Source: an uncultured Azospirillum sp. (lineage in GTDB: Bacteria; Pseudomonadota; Alphaproteobacteria; Azospirillales; Azospirillaceae). Taken from it: a stretch of 33,329 bases of DNA. Below are positions 23,088-31,283 of the stretch, one piece after another. Each line of letters opens with the position of its first letter. Position 1 is the first letter of the stretch. The translations under genes were made by a program, and so were the position numbers. Below the pieces are notes generated by a model. That model saw only the letters and a list, made by a program, of their open reading frames with translations. It did not search any database and was not told where the DNA came from. The DNA lies in NCBI RefSeq assembly GCF_946480385.1, contig NZ_CAMLJP010000074.1, forward strand, positions 1 to 33,329. The letters are read 5' to 3'.

Positions 23088-24623
23088 TCACCGCCCCGGC
23101 GCGATCCGCCGATAGCTCAGCGCCTCGGCGATGTGGCGGCGCCTGACCCCCTCGACCCCGTCCAGATCGGCCAGCGTTCGCCCCACCCGCATCACCCGGT
23201 GATAGCCGCGGGCGGACAGCTTCAGCCGCTCCGCCGCTTCGGTCAGCAGGGCACGGCCGGGGGCGTCGGGGGACGCGACCTTCTCCAGCAGTTCGCCATC
23301 GGCCTCGGCGTTCGTCCGCACCGCCCGCCCGGCCGGGTAAGGACCGAAGCCGCCATAGCGTTCCGCCTGGATGGCGCGGGCGATGGCGACGCGGGCGGCG
23401 ATGTCGGCGCTGCCCTCCGCCGGCGGCGGCAGGCTGAGGTCGGCCGGGCTGACCGCCGGCACGTCGATGTGCAGATCGATACGGTCGAACAGCGGCCCAC
23501 TTATTTTAGATTGATAGTCGGCGGCGCATTTCGGCGCGCGGGCGCAGGCGAGCGACGCATCATCGAGATGGCCGCAGCGGCAGGGGTTCATCGCCACCAC
23601 CAGCTGCACACGGGCCGGATAGGTCACATGGTGGTTGGCGCGGCTGACCACCGCCTTGCCGGTCTCCAGCGGCTGGCGCAGCGCCTCCAGCAGCGCGCGG
23701 GGAAACTCCGGCAGCTCGTCGAGGAAGAGAACCCCCTGGTGCGCCAGGGAGATCTCGCCCGGTTTGGCCCGCGTGCCGCCGCCGACCAGCGCCGGCAGGC
23801 TGGCGGACTGGTGCGGCGCGCGGTAGGGGCGCTGGCGCAGCAGGCGCCCGCCCTCCAGCAGCCCGCCGACGCTGTGGATCATCGACACCTCCAGCGCCTC
23901 CGCCGGGTCGAGCGGCGGCAGCAGGCCGGGCAGGCGGGCGGCCAGCATCGACTTGCCGGAGCCGGGCGGCCCGATCATCAACAGGTTGTGCGATCCGGCG
24001 GCGGCGACTTCCAGCGCGCGCTTGGCGGTCTCGTTGCCCTTCACGTCGCGCAGATCGGGCGGCGGCGCGTCCTGTTCCTGCAGCCGCGGCTTGGGCGGGG
24101 TCAGCACCTGGGTGCCCTTGAAATGGTTGATGAGGGCCAGCAGGTTGGCCGGCGCCAGCACGTCCAGATCGGGACCGGCCCAGGCCGCCTCGCCGCCGCA
24201 GGCCGCCGGGCAGATCAGGCCGCGGTCGTTGGCCAGCGCGTCGATGGCGGCGGGCAGCACGCCGGCCACCGGGGTCAGCGCCCCGTCCAGCGCCAGCTCG
24301 CCCAGCGCGACATAGCGGGCGATCTCCGCATCCGGCAGCACGCCCATCACCGTCAGCAGGCCAAGCGCGATCGGCAGATCGAAATGGCTGCCCTCCTTCA
24401 GCACGTCAGCGGGGGCGAGGTTGACGGTGATGCGCTTGGCGGGCAGAGCCAGCCCCAGCGCATGCAGCGCGGCACGCACCCGCTCCCGGCTTTCGCCCAC
24501 CGCCTTGTCGGGCAGGCCGACGACGGTGAAGGCGACGATTCCGCCGGACATCTGGACCTGAACGTCGATCCCCAGCACCTCGATGCCCTGGAACGCCACC
24601 GTGTTGACGCGCGCAACCACCAC
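23088..24623 (-). CDS. comM: YifB/ComM family Mg-chelatase-like AAA+ ATPase
   Basis: A hexameric helicase-like ATPase that promotes branch migration during natural transformation in studied bacteria. It has 511 residues, full length. The N-terminal Lon-protease-like domain starts VNTVAFQGIEVLGIDVQVQM and has the VGLPDKAVGESRERVRAAL motif. Walker A is MIGPPGSGKSMLAARLPGLL, Walker B GVLFLDELPEF. The Cys-rich segment MNPCRCGHLDD and the sensor region FDRIDLHIDVP follow, and the C-terminal Mg_chelatase_C motif LKLSARGYHRVMRVGRTLADL is intact. The start is one of two consecutive GTG codons (24623 or 24620). In many alphaproteobacteria comM is next to gshB; here they are separated by genes 17.1-23.1 kb. 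Confidence 0.96.
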   Translation of the reverse strand: MVVARVNTVAFQGIEVLGIDVQVQMSGGIVAFTVVGLPDKAVGESRERVRAALHALGLALPAKRITVNLAPADVLKEGSHFDLPIALGLLTVMGVLPDAEIARYVALGELALDGALTPVAGVLPAAIDALANDRGLICPAACGGEAAWAGPDLDVLAPANLLALINHFKGTQVLTPPKPRLQEQDAPPPDLRDVKGNETAKRALEVAAAGSHNLLMIGPPGSGKSMLAARLPGLLPPLDPAEALEVSMIHSVGGLLEGGRLLRQRPYRAPHQSASLPALVGGGTRAKPGEISLAHQGVLFLDELPEFPRALLEALRQPLETGKAVVSRANHHVTYPARVQLVVAMNPCRCGHLDDASLACARAPKCAADYQSKISGPLFDRIDLHIDVPAVSPADLSLPPPAEGSADIAARVAIARAIQAERYGGFGPYPAGRAVRTNAEADGELLEKVASPDAPGRALLTEAAERLKLSARGYHRVMRVGRTLADLDGVEGVRRRHIAEALSYRRIAPGR

Positions 24624-24841
24624 CGCACCCCGAAACAGACGCCCAAGCGGGCAAATTGCACGCGATTGTAGTCATGCCGGAACCATCACGCTAGCGCGGG
24701 ATGAGGGCGGCCATCGCAAAGGCCCGGTCATGCCCGCCCGGCGCAGGGAGCGGTTGTCGCGGCCGGCCGGGCGCCTAACATGAGGGCCAACACATTCCCG
24801 GCCGCATTCCCGGCACGCATCGTCGAAAAGGATCCGCCACC

Positions 24842-25588
24842 GTGCAGCTTCACCTGAGCACCTGGGCCGAGGTCGAAAGCTACCTCAAGGCCTCCAAGGG
24901 CATCATCATGCCGATCGGCTCGACCGAGCAGCATGGGCCGAACGGGCTGGTCGGCACCGACGCCATCTGCGCCGAGGTCATCGCCAAGGGCGTCGGCGAC
25001 GCCACCGGCGCGCTGGTCGGCCCGACCATCCCGGTCGGCATGGCCGTCCATCACATGGATTTCCCCGGTTCGATGACGCTGAAGCCGTCGACGCTGATCG
25101 CCCTGCTGCGCGACTATGTCGGCTCGCTGGCCGAACACGGGTTCGAACGCTTCTTCTTCGTCAACGGCCATGGCGGCAACATCGCCACCGTCCGCGCCGC
25201 CTTCTATGAAATCCATGCGGAAAACCGGGCACTGCGCGGCCGCGACGCGCCGGACCTGCGCTGCGCCCTGGTGAGCTGGTGGGAGAATGGCGAGGTCGCC
25301 CGCCTGTCGCGCGAGCTGTACCAGGGCAAGGAGGGCTCGCACGCCACCCCCAGCGAGGTGTCGGTCACGCAATACGTCTATCCCGACTCGATCAAGACCG
25401 CGGCGCTGGAGCCGGAACAGGCGCCGGCCGGCGGCTTCCACGACGCCCGCGACTTCCGCCGCCGTTATCCGGACGGCCGCATCGGCTCCGCCCCCGGCCT
25501 CGCCCGCCCGGAGCATGGCCGGCAGCTGTACGAGGCGGCGGTCGCCGCCATCGCCACCCAGTACCGTGCCTTCCTGGCGGAGCAGTAA
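24842..25588 (+). CDS. creatininase-family amidohydrolase
   Basis: A 248-residue cytosolic metal-dependent amidohydrolase of the creatininase / ArfB / MftE superfamily. Metal-ligand motifs are IMPIGSTEQHGPNG (Glu, His), LVGTDAICAEVIA (Asp), FFVNGHGGNIAT (His) and SHATPSEVS (Glu), all present. The start is a GTG at 24842 with AAGGA upstream. Substrates in this family include creatinine, formamides of riboflavin/F420 precursors and mycofactocin peptide. No pathway partners are adjacent, although ribB is 3.5 kb away, so the substrate is open. Confidence 0.9.
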   Translation: MQLHLSTWAEVESYLKASKGIIMPIGSTEQHGPNGLVGTDAICAEVIAKGVGDATGALVGPTIPVGMAVHHMDFPGSMTLKPSTLIALLRDYVGSLAEHGFERFFFVNGHGGNIATVRAAFYEIHAENRALRGRDAPDLRCALVSWWENGEVARLSRELYQGKEGSHATPSEVSVTQYVYPDSIKTAALEPEQAPAGGFHDARDFRRRYPDGRIGSAPGLARPEHGRQLYEAAVAAIATQYRAFLAEQ

Positions 25589-25607
25589 GGGCCGCCGAGC
25601 GGCCGTG

Positions 25608-25633
25608 ATGAAACGGTCATGCGACCGTTTCAT
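25608..25633. promoter_or_regulatory. perfect palindrome between the amidohydrolase gene and hrcA
   Basis: ATGAAACGGTC-ATGC-GACCGTTTCAT, 11 perfect pairs with a four-base centre. It lies 36 bases before the -35 of a likely hrcA promoter and 20 bases after the amidohydrolase stop. It lacks a T run, so it may be an operator or a weak terminator. It is not a CIRCE element. Confidence 0.5.
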
Positions 25634-25668
25634 GGTCGCAAGGCCGCAGGGCTTCTTCGCCCCGCACG

Positions 25669-25697
25669 TTGATTCGGCGGTCGGACCTGCCTAAATT
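25669..25697 (+). promoter_or_regulatory. sigma-70-type promoter for hrcA-grpE
   Basis: TTGATT, 17 bp, TAAATT, in an A+T-richer patch about 70 bases before the hrcA ATG. No CIRCE repeat (TTAGCACTC-N9-GAGTGCTAA) is present, so autoregulation by HrcA is not evident here. Confidence 0.5.
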
Positions 25698-25764
25698 CGG
25701 ACCGGTTGACGGAACTCCGGTTCCGCAGCCGCCCAGCCCGAACAGAGCACGACCGCCCTAGCCC

Positions 25765-26805
25765 ATGATCAACGAGCTGAACCAGCGATCGCGCGAGATT
25801 TTCCGGCTGATCGTCGACGCCTATGTGGCGTCGGGCGAGCCGGTCGGCTCGCGCACGATCTCCAGGCGGCTTGGCATGGCCTTGTCGCCCGCGACCATCC
25901 GCAACGTGATGGCCGACCTGGAGGAGCAGGGGCTGCTCTATGCCCCGCACACCTCCGCCGGCCGCATCCCGACCGACGCCGGCCTGCGCATGTTCGTTGA
26001 CGGCCTGCTGGAGATCGGGTCGCTGACCGAAGACGAGCGCGCCTCGATCGAAGCGAAATGCTCCGCCTCCGGCCGCGCCTTCGCCGACGTGCTGGGCGAG
26101 GCGTCGACCATGCTGTCCGGCCTGTCGCACTGCGCCGGCCTGGTGGTGGCGCCGAAGACCGACCGGCCGCTGAAGCATATCGAATTCGTGTCGCTCGGCC
26201 CCGGCCGCGCCCTGGTCGTCCTGGTGAACGAGGACGGTCTGGTCGAGAACCGGGTGATCGAGGTGCCGATGGGGGTGCCGACCTCCACCCTGCAGACGGT
26301 GTCGAACTTCCTCAGCGCCAAGCTCGCCGGCCGCACGCTGGACGAGGCACGGCAGGAGGTGCTGCAGGAGATCGAACAGCAGAAGACCCAGTTGGACGAG
26401 CTGTCGCGCAAGGTGGTCGCCGCCGGTCTGGCCACCTGGGCCGGCAGCGGCGGGTCGAACGCCAGCCAGTTGATCGTCCGCGGCCAGTCCCGCCTGCTGG
26501 AGGACGTCACCGCGCTGTCCGACCTGGAGCGGGTGCGCGGCCTGTTCGAGGCGCTGGAGACCAAGGAGACGATGCTGCGCATGCTGGACGCCACCGGGCG
26601 TGGCGACGGCGTGCAGATCTTCATCGGCGCGGAGAATGTGCTGTTCAGCCATTCCGGCTGTTCGATGATCATCTCCCCCTTCCAGAACAGCCGGGAACAG
26701 GTGATCGGCGCCATCGGCGTCATCGGCCCGACCCGCATCAATTACGCCCGCATCATTCCGCTGGTGGATTACACCGCAAAGGTGGTCAGCCGGCTGATCG
26801 GCTGA
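25765..26805 (+). CDS. hrcA: heat-inducible transcription repressor HrcA
   Basis: Represses groESL and dnaK-type operons by binding CIRCE and is itself kept active by GroEL. It has 346 residues, normal length. The N-terminal winged helix is SREIFRLIVDAYVASGEPVGSRTISRRL (seen in two parts) with SPATIRNVMADLEEQGLLY, then the family motif HTSAGRIPTDAGLRMFVDGLL. The C-terminal GAF-like domain includes IFIGAENVLFSHSGCSMIISPF and IGVIGPTRINYARIIPLVDY. It is followed by grpE after 54 bases, a common order in proteobacteria. No dnaK or dnaJ is in the window. Confidence 0.97.
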   Translation: MINELNQRSREIFRLIVDAYVASGEPVGSRTISRRLGMALSPATIRNVMADLEEQGLLYAPHTSAGRIPTDAGLRMFVDGLLEIGSLTEDERASIEAKCSASGRAFADVLGEASTMLSGLSHCAGLVVAPKTDRPLKHIEFVSLGPGRALVVLVNEDGLVENRVIEVPMGVPTSTLQTVSNFLSAKLAGRTLDEARQEVLQEIEQQKTQLDELSRKVVAAGLATWAGSGGSNASQLIVRGQSRLLEDVTALSDLERVRGLFEALETKETMLRMLDATGRGDGVQIFIGAENVLFSHSGCSMIISPFQNSREQVIGAIGVIGPTRINYARIIPLVDYTAKVVSRLIG

Positions 26806-26859
26806 GCGCCGCCTCCCTCACTCACTCCGCCTTTTGACGAAGCAAGAATTGAGAAAACC

Positions 26860-27471
26860 ATGAGCGAAGAGCAGAACAAGCCCTCCGACGCCACGGTGGA
26901 GCCGACCGAGGCCACCGCCGAGACCGCCAACACAGCCGCCGCCAACGGTGCTGAAGCGGGTTCGCCCGAGGACCGCGTCGCCAAGCTGGAGGCCGAGGTC
27001 GCCAGCCTGAAGGACCAGCTTCTGCGCGCCATGGCGGAGACGGAGAACACCCGCCGCCGTGCCCAGCGCGATCGCGAGGACGCCAGCAAGTTCGCCGTGT
27101 CCAGCTTCGCCAAGGAACTGGTGTCGGTCGCCGACAACCTGCGCCGCGCGCTGGACGCCGTCCCGGCCGAGGGCCGCGAGCAGGACGAGATGCTGAAGGG
27201 CCTCGCCGTCGGCGTCGAGGCGACCGAGCGCCAGCTGTTCGCCGCCTTCGACCGCGCCGGCATCAAGAAGCTGGACCCCACCGGCGAGCCGTTCGACCCG
27301 AACTTCCATCAGGTGATGTTCGAGATCGAGAACACCGGCAAGGCCGCCGGCACCGTCGTCCAGGTCCTGCAGCCCGGCTACACCATTCATGGCCGCCTGC
27401 TGCGCGAGGCGATGGTCGGCGTCGCCAAGGGCGGTGACGCCGGTGGGCAGCACGTCGATACGAAGGCGTAA
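26860..27471 (+). CDS. grpE: nucleotide exchange factor GrpE
   Basis: Exchanges ADP for ATP on DnaK. It has 203 residues. An acidic, Thr/Ala-rich disordered N-terminus of about 45 residues is followed by the long dimerisation coiled coil (VAKLEAEVASLKDQLLRAMAETENTRRRAQRD) and the beta domain with the family signature FDPNFHQVMFEIENTGKAAGTVVQVLQPGY. GRLLREAMVGVAKG ends the domain. The ATG at 26860 follows GAGAAAACC. It is cotranscribed with hrcA and followed by a hairpin. Confidence 0.97.
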   Translation: MSEEQNKPSDATVEPTEATAETANTAAANGAEAGSPEDRVAKLEAEVASLKDQLLRAMAETENTRRRAQRDREDASKFAVSSFAKELVSVADNLRRALDAVPAEGREQDEMLKGLAVGVEATERQLFAAFDRAGIKKLDPTGEPFDPNFHQVMFEIENTGKAAGTVVQVLQPGYTIHGRLLREAMVGVAKGGDAGGQHVDTKA

Positions 27472-27484
27472 CCATATAGCCTCT

Positions 27485-27530
27485 GCCAGGTCCCCGGTTC
27501 AGCGGCGATGCCGCCGGACCGGGGGCTGGC
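27485..27530 (+). terminator. hairpin after grpE
   Basis: An extended imperfect stem: GCCAG, CCCCGG and GCGGC on the left pair with GCCGC, CCGGGG and CTGGC on the right. It starts 13 bases after the grpE stop. There is no T run. Confidence 0.5.
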
Positions 27531-27628
27531 GTTGTTCGGAATAGGGGACGCCAGCGGTTGACGGTCGCCGGGAAATTGCCTAGGCCTTTCCCTTATTCCT
27601 TTCGGTCGAGCAACCGGAGCCGTGTTCC

Positions 27629-27994
27629 ATGCCCAAGAGCGTCCTGACCGTCGACGATTCCAAGACCATCCGCGACATGGTCGGTTTCACGCTGAAAGGC
27701 GCCGGCTATGAGGTGGCGGAGGCGTCGGACGGCAATGCCGGCCTCGCCCTGGTCAACCAGCGCAAGTTCGACTGCATCATCACCGACTTGAACATGCCGG
27801 GCCTGGACGGGCTGGCGCTGACCCGCGCCATCCGCGGCTCGTCCCTCAACCGCGCCACCCCCGTGCTGCTGCTGACCACCGAAGCCGACCCCGCCAAAAA
27901 GTCCGCCGGCCGCGAGGCCGGCGCCACCGGCTGGCTGGTGAAGCCGTTCAACCCGGAAAAGCTGGTCGAGACGGTGCGGAAGGTCTGTCCGTAA
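27629..27994 (+). CDS. stand-alone response-regulator receiver (CheY-like)
   Basis: A 121-residue single receiver domain with no output domain. Phosphorylation residues are intact: acidic pair Asp9/Asp10, phospho-acceptor Asp53 in IITDLNMPG, Thr83 in LLLTTEAD and Lys105 in LVKPFNPEK. The sequence TVDDSKTIRDMVGFTLKGAGYEV is typical of chemotaxis-type CheY. It stands alone: no che cluster or histidine kinase is adjacent, so its partner is unknown. GGAGCC precedes the ATG. A motor-binding role is possible, given motA elsewhere in the window, but unsupported. Confidence 0.94.
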   Translation: MPKSVLTVDDSKTIRDMVGFTLKGAGYEVAEASDGNAGLALVNQRKFDCIITDLNMPGLDGLALTRAIRGSSLNRATPVLLLTTEADPAKKSAGREAGATGWLVKPFNPEKLVETVRKVCP

Positions 27995-28088
27995 AGCCGG
28001 TGCGCACCCGTCACCCGCACCCTTGACAGGCACCACCCCGCCCATGAAGCTGGGGTCGCCGTCCGCGAACGGGCGGCGACATATGCTT

Positions 28089-28231
28089 GTTCTCAGGGCA
28101 GGGTGAAAATCCCGACCGGCGGTATCCCTTCAACTGAAGGGGAGCCCGCGAGCGCCCGTGGCACCCGCCGCGGGGACAGCAGACCCGGTGCAAGGCCGGG
28201 GCCGACGGTTACAGTCCGGATGGAAGAGAAT
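28089..28231 (+). promoter_or_regulatory. FMN riboswitch (RFN element)
   Basis: The conserved RFN segments occur in order: TTCTCAGGGCAGGGTGAAA, TCCCGACCGGCGGTA, AGCCCGCGAGCG, GACAGCAGACCCGGTGCAA, GGCCGACGGTTACAGTCC and GGATGGAAGAGAA. The first and last segments pair to close the junction. It binds FMN and lowers expression of the downstream ribB, about 155 bases away. A TTGACA at 28023-28028 could be the -35 of its promoter, though the -10 is poor. Confidence 0.97.
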
Positions 28232-28277
28232 GAGCTGGCCACGCAGCCACCCATGCCGGGCGTAAAGCCTCGGCTGG

Positions 28278-28305
28278 GGTGCCGGCGATGGCTTGCGCCG
28301 GCACC
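28278..28305 (+). promoter_or_regulatory. hairpin in the riboswitch expression platform
   Basis: GGTGCCGGCG and CGCCGGCACC form a perfect 10-bp stem with an eight-base loop, about 47 bases after the aptamer. No T run follows, so control may be at translation or by Rho rather than intrinsic termination. Confidence 0.5.
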
Positions 28306-28384
28306 GTGGAAGCATTGCCTCCCGACGCCGGAGGATCTCTTTTGCGCCCTGATTCAGGCTCGCCCAACTTTTGGAGTGAGAACC

Positions 28385-29041
28385 ATGAATCAGACCCATG
28401 ATGGCCTTCTTTCCCGTTTCGGTACGGCGGAAGAGCGGATTGCCTTGGCAGTGGAGCGCATCCACAAGGGCGGCGGAGTCATCGTCGTTGACGATGACGA
28501 CCGCGAGAATGAAGGCGACATCATCTACCCGGCCGATGCCATCACCATCGACCAGATGGCCTTCCTGATCCGGACCTGCAGCGGAATCGTCTGCCTGATC
28601 CTGCCGGAAGAACGACTGGAAAGGCTCGATCTCCCGCCGATGGTATCGGCCAACAGCGCCCGCTTCGGCACTGCCTTCACAGTGTCGATCGAGGCCCGAA
28701 CCGGCGTCACCACCGGGGTGTCGGCCACCGACCGCGTCACCACCATCCGAACGGCCATAGCCGAAGATTGCAGGCCGGAGGACCTAGCGCGGCCGGGCCA
28801 TGTCTTCCCGATCCGCGCCAATCCCGGCGGCCTCGCCGCCCGCCGCGGCCATACCGAGGCCACCATCGACCTGATGATCCGGGCCGGCCGCAAGCCCGCT
28901 GGTGTCCTGTGCGAGGTGATGAACCCCGACGGCACGATGGCCCGCCTGCCGGAACTGGTTGCCTTCGCCATAGAGCATGATCTGCCCATCGTCAGCATTG
29001 CCGATCTGGCCGGCAACCATCGCCTGCGTTCAGTAGCGTAA
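28385..29041 (+). CDS. ribB: 3,4-dihydroxy-2-butanone-4-phosphate synthase
   Basis: Converts ribulose 5-phosphate to dihydroxybutanone phosphate plus formate, the four-carbon branch of riboflavin synthesis. It has 218 residues (E. coli RibB 217), so it is a stand-alone RibB and not a RibBA fusion. Active-site and metal motifs are [31 protein letters not shown] and [14 protein letters not shown] followed by [11 protein letters not shown]. The ATG at 28385 follows GGAGTGAG. The FMN riboswitch upstream confirms the assignment. A hairpin follows the stop directly. Confidence 0.97.
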   Translation: MNQTHDGLLSRFGTAEERIALAVERIHKGGGVIVVDDDDRENEGDIIYPADAITIDQMAFLIRTCSGIVCLILPEERLERLDLPPMVSANSARFGTAFTVSIEARTGVTTGVSATDRVTTIRTAIAEDCRPEDLARPGHVFPIRANPGGLAARRGHTEATIDLMIRAGRKPAGVLCEVMNPDGTMARLPELVAFAIEHDLPIVSIADLAGNHRLRSVA

Positions 29042-29047
29042 GGAAAG

Positions 29048-29073
29048 CGGCCCCGCTGGAACCGGCGGGGCCG
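29048..29073. terminator. G+C-rich hairpin between convergent ribB and the DUF1848 gene
   Basis: CGGCCCCGC pairs with GCGGGGCCG around an eight-base loop, seven bases after the ribB stop and directly next to the convergent stop. It has no T run on either strand. Confidence 0.6.
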
Positions 29074-29964
29074 TCACTCTCGGGCGGTGGCTGACCGCCG
29101 CGCCACCAGAAACTCCCCCTCCGGGTCATGCGCGGCGAACCGACGCTGCGCCGTTCCACGGTCGGCGACCGCATAGCAATAGACGCAGCCGTGTGGACAG
29201 CTGTCATAGTCGCCGATGTCGCGGCTCTCCGCGCACAGGCAGCCGGGCCGGTTTCCCTTCTCCCTGGCCGCGACCGGGTAGCCCGCGACGTCCGACAGCC
29301 GTACCGCATCGACGCAGCGGGCCGGCGCCGTGCCGGGCGTGTCCACCAGCTCCGGCTGGGTGCAGAGCGTCAGCGCCATCCCCTCCCCCGCCGCGATGCC
29401 GGCCAAATCCGCCAGCAGCGCGCGTTTCTCCTCCGCCTCCGGGTCGCGCCAGCCGATGCCAGCCGCGGCGAGGTTGCGGGCAGTCTTGCGGTAAGGCTGG
29501 AGGAAGGAGACCACCACCTCGTCGGTCACCCCACGCAGCGCCCGCGCGATCCGGCCGAAAGTGTCGCGATGCCAGTCCGGCGGCGTGGCCTCGGTCAACG
29601 CGATGGGGTCGTAGCGCCAGACGACCGCCCGCGGTCCCCAGCGCTCGCGCACCCGCACCATATGGCCGACCGCCGTCTCCCAATCGGGGACCGAGCGCTC
29701 CAGCGCGGTGGGCAGCCCGGTGACGCTGTACTGCACGATGAAGGGAAAGCCCCGCTCCGCCACGCTGTCGAGCGCGCCGAGGAACGGTCCCATATTCTTG
29801 GTCCAGAAGATGAAGCCGTCGACCGCCGGCCGGGTCAGGTCGATGCGGTAGGTCTGGCCGCCGTAAGGATTGACCATCCGGCAATAACCGGCGTCGAGGC
29901 GGTTCAGGAACCAGCGCCCATAGAAGGCGGGGATGTCGGTCTTGTAGCTGGCGGAGATGATCAT
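29074..29964 (-). CDS. DUF1848 family protein, probable Fe-S / radical-type enzyme
   Basis: A 296-residue cytosolic protein. The start MIISASYKTDIPAFYGRWF, the segment FIFWTKNMGPFLGAL and the cluster RPGCLCAESRDIGDYDSCPHG with CVYCYA are hallmarks of DUF1848. The C-terminal cysteines (C-x-C, then C-x3-C-x2-C) look able to bind an iron-sulfur cluster, with a TIM-barrel-like body recalling radical SAM enzymes. The biochemical function is unknown. It stands alone between ribB and an Nfu-type scaffold gene. Confidence 0.9.
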   Translation of the reverse strand: MIISASYKTDIPAFYGRWFLNRLDAGYCRMVNPYGGQTYRIDLTRPAVDGFIFWTKNMGPFLGALDSVAERGFPFIVQYSVTGLPTALERSVPDWETAVGHMVRVRERWGPRAVVWRYDPIALTEATPPDWHRDTFGRIARALRGVTDEVVVSFLQPYRKTARNLAAAGIGWRDPEAEEKRALLADLAGIAAGEGMALTLCTQPELVDTPGTAPARCVDAVRLSDVAGYPVAAREKGNRPGCLCAESRDIGDYDSCPHGCVYCYAVADRGTAQRRFAAHDPEGEFLVARRSATARE

Positions 29965-30029
29965 GGTGCCAGCATGGGAATGCCGGCCCGCCGCATCAAG
30001 GGCGAGCCGGCGTCATCCGCAGTCTGGCC

Positions 30030-30587
30030 TTACTGGACCGAGCGGACTTCGACCACTTCGGGGATGTAGTGGCGCAGCATGTTCTCGATGCCGTGCTTCA
30101 GCGTGGCGGTGGAGCTGGGGCAGCCGGAGCAGGCCCCCTTCATCGCCAGATAGACGACGCCCTTCTCGAAGCCCTGGAAGGTGATGTCGCCGCCGTCCTG
30201 GGCGACCGACGGGCGGACGCGGGTGTCCAGCAGCTCCTTGATCTGCTCGACGATCTCCTCGTCGTCGGCGTTCGACGCCGCGGCATGGCCGTCGCCGCCG
30301 TCTTCCAGCAGGACCGGGCGGTCGGCGGTGAAATGCTCCATGATGACGCCGAGAATCGACGGCTTCAGCAGGAACCAGTCGCGCGCGTCGGTCTTGGTGA
30401 TGGTGATGAAGTCGGCGCCCAGGAAGACGCCGACGACGCCCTCGATCTCGAACAGGCGCTGGGCGAGCGGCGAACGGGCGGCATCCTCGCGGCTGGTGAA
30501 GTCGGCGGTGCCGCGTCCGAGCACGTCACGCCCCGGCAGGAACTTGAGAGTCGCCGGGTTGGGCGTCTGCTCGGTCTGAATGAACAT
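30030..30587 (-). CDS. Nfu-type iron-sulfur cluster scaffold/carrier
   Basis: Carries and delivers Fe-S clusters to client proteins. The ATG at 30587 is preceded by GGAGGACC, giving 185 residues. An N-terminal Nfu_N domain (FIQTEQTPNPATLKFLPG, FEIEGVVGVFLGADFITITK) is followed by an acidic linker and a NifU C-terminal domain (LLDTRVRPSVAQDGGDI, then the cluster-binding KGACSGCPSST). This two-domain form is standard in alphaproteobacteria and mitochondria. It lies upstream, in the leftward sense, of the DUF1848 gene, itself a likely Fe-S protein. Confidence 0.95.
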   Translation of the reverse strand: MFIQTEQTPNPATLKFLPGRDVLGRGTADFTSREDAARSPLAQRLFEIEGVVGVFLGADFITITKTDARDWFLLKPSILGVIMEHFTADRPVLLEDGGDGHAAASNADDEEIVEQIKELLDTRVRPSVAQDGGDITFQGFEKGVVYLAMKGACSGCPSSTATLKHGIENMLRHYIPEVVEVRSVQ

Positions 30588-30661
30588 GGTCTGGTCCTCC
30601 ATCGGCGGCGGAATGGAACCGCCGGCGCGCCCGGGATCGGGACGCGGAACGATTGGGGGGA

Positions 30662-30690
30662 AATTTGGGCCGAAACGCCGGGCGGATCAA
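30662..30690 (-). promoter_or_regulatory. possible promoter of the nfu gene
   Basis: On the minus strand TTGATC (30690-30685), 17 bp, CAAATT (30667-30662), about 75 bases before the ATG. The spacing is ideal but the hexamer matches are moderate. Confidence 0.35.
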
Positions 30691-30755
30691 GGACCCCGGT
30701 TGTGTGGGTATTCGGCATCCGGCATGCGCGGCCCGACCGTGGCCTCTATCCTTAC

Positions 30756-31265
30756 TTACGTAATCGCGTCCAGTGCCTCGTTGCTGAGGCCGCCGGGCAC
30801 GATGGTCAGCGGGATGCGCAGGCGGCCCAGGCCGCGCCCGGTGTAGTAGGAGATCAGCGGGCCGGGGCCCTCCGGATCGGTGCCGGCGGCCAGAACCAGG
30901 ATGGAGATGCTCGGCTCCTCCCCGATCAGGGCCAGCACCTCCTCGGTGCGGTTGCCTTCGCGGACATACAGCGCCGGCAGGGTGCCGGTCAGCTGGTTGA
31001 CCTCGCGCGCCAGCTTCTGCAGCATCTGCTCCGCCTCGGCGCGCTGTTCCTCGCGGATCAGGTTCTCCACCGCCAGCCAGTGCTGCATCTCGCCCTTTTC
31101 CAGGACGGTCAGCAGCGCCACCTTGCCGCCCGACTTGCGGGCGCGCAGGCAGGCATAGCGGAGCGCCACCTTCAGCTCCGGGCTGTCGTCGACCACCACA
31201 AGGAAGATGCGCACCGGCTCGGGAGCCGGCGTTTCCGGCGTCGTGGACTGCGTCGCGTCGCTCAT
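30756..31265 (-). CDS. universal stress protein (UspA family)
   Basis: A 169-residue single-domain Usp. The fold landmarks are VRIFLVVVDDSPELKVALRYA (first strand and helix), GGKVALLTVLEKGE and SISILVLAAGT. The usual ATP-binding G-x2-G-x9-G(S/T) stretch is degenerate, reading GTDPEGPGPLISYYTGRGLG, so nucleotide binding is uncertain. The ATG at 31265 follows GAGAGGGTG. It lies 18 bases after the TIGR02186 gene in the same operon. Its stop TAA is followed directly by GTAAGGATAG. Confidence 0.92.
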   Translation of the reverse strand: MSDATQSTTPETPAPEPVRIFLVVVDDSPELKVALRYACLRARKSGGKVALLTVLEKGEMQHWLAVENLIREEQRAEAEQMLQKLAREVNQLTGTLPALYVREGNRTEEVLALIGEEPSISILVLAAGTDPEGPGPLISYYTGRGLGRLRIPLTIVPGGLSNEALDAIT

Positions 31266-31283
31266 CTCGATCACCCTCTCGGC

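Noticed and set aside
22965..24671. 568-codon plus-strand frame opposite comM
   Set aside because: Shadow of the intact comM gene; low-complexity composition.
25589..25764. search for a CIRCE operator upstream of hrcA
   Set aside because: No TTAGCACTC/GAGTGCTAA repeat is present; the palindrome at 25608-25633 has a different sequence.
29863..29870. GTAAGGAT copy within the DUF1848 gene as part of the motif set
   Set aside because: It lies inside a coding region on the opposite strand and is not followed by A or G as most others are; treated as probable coincidence.
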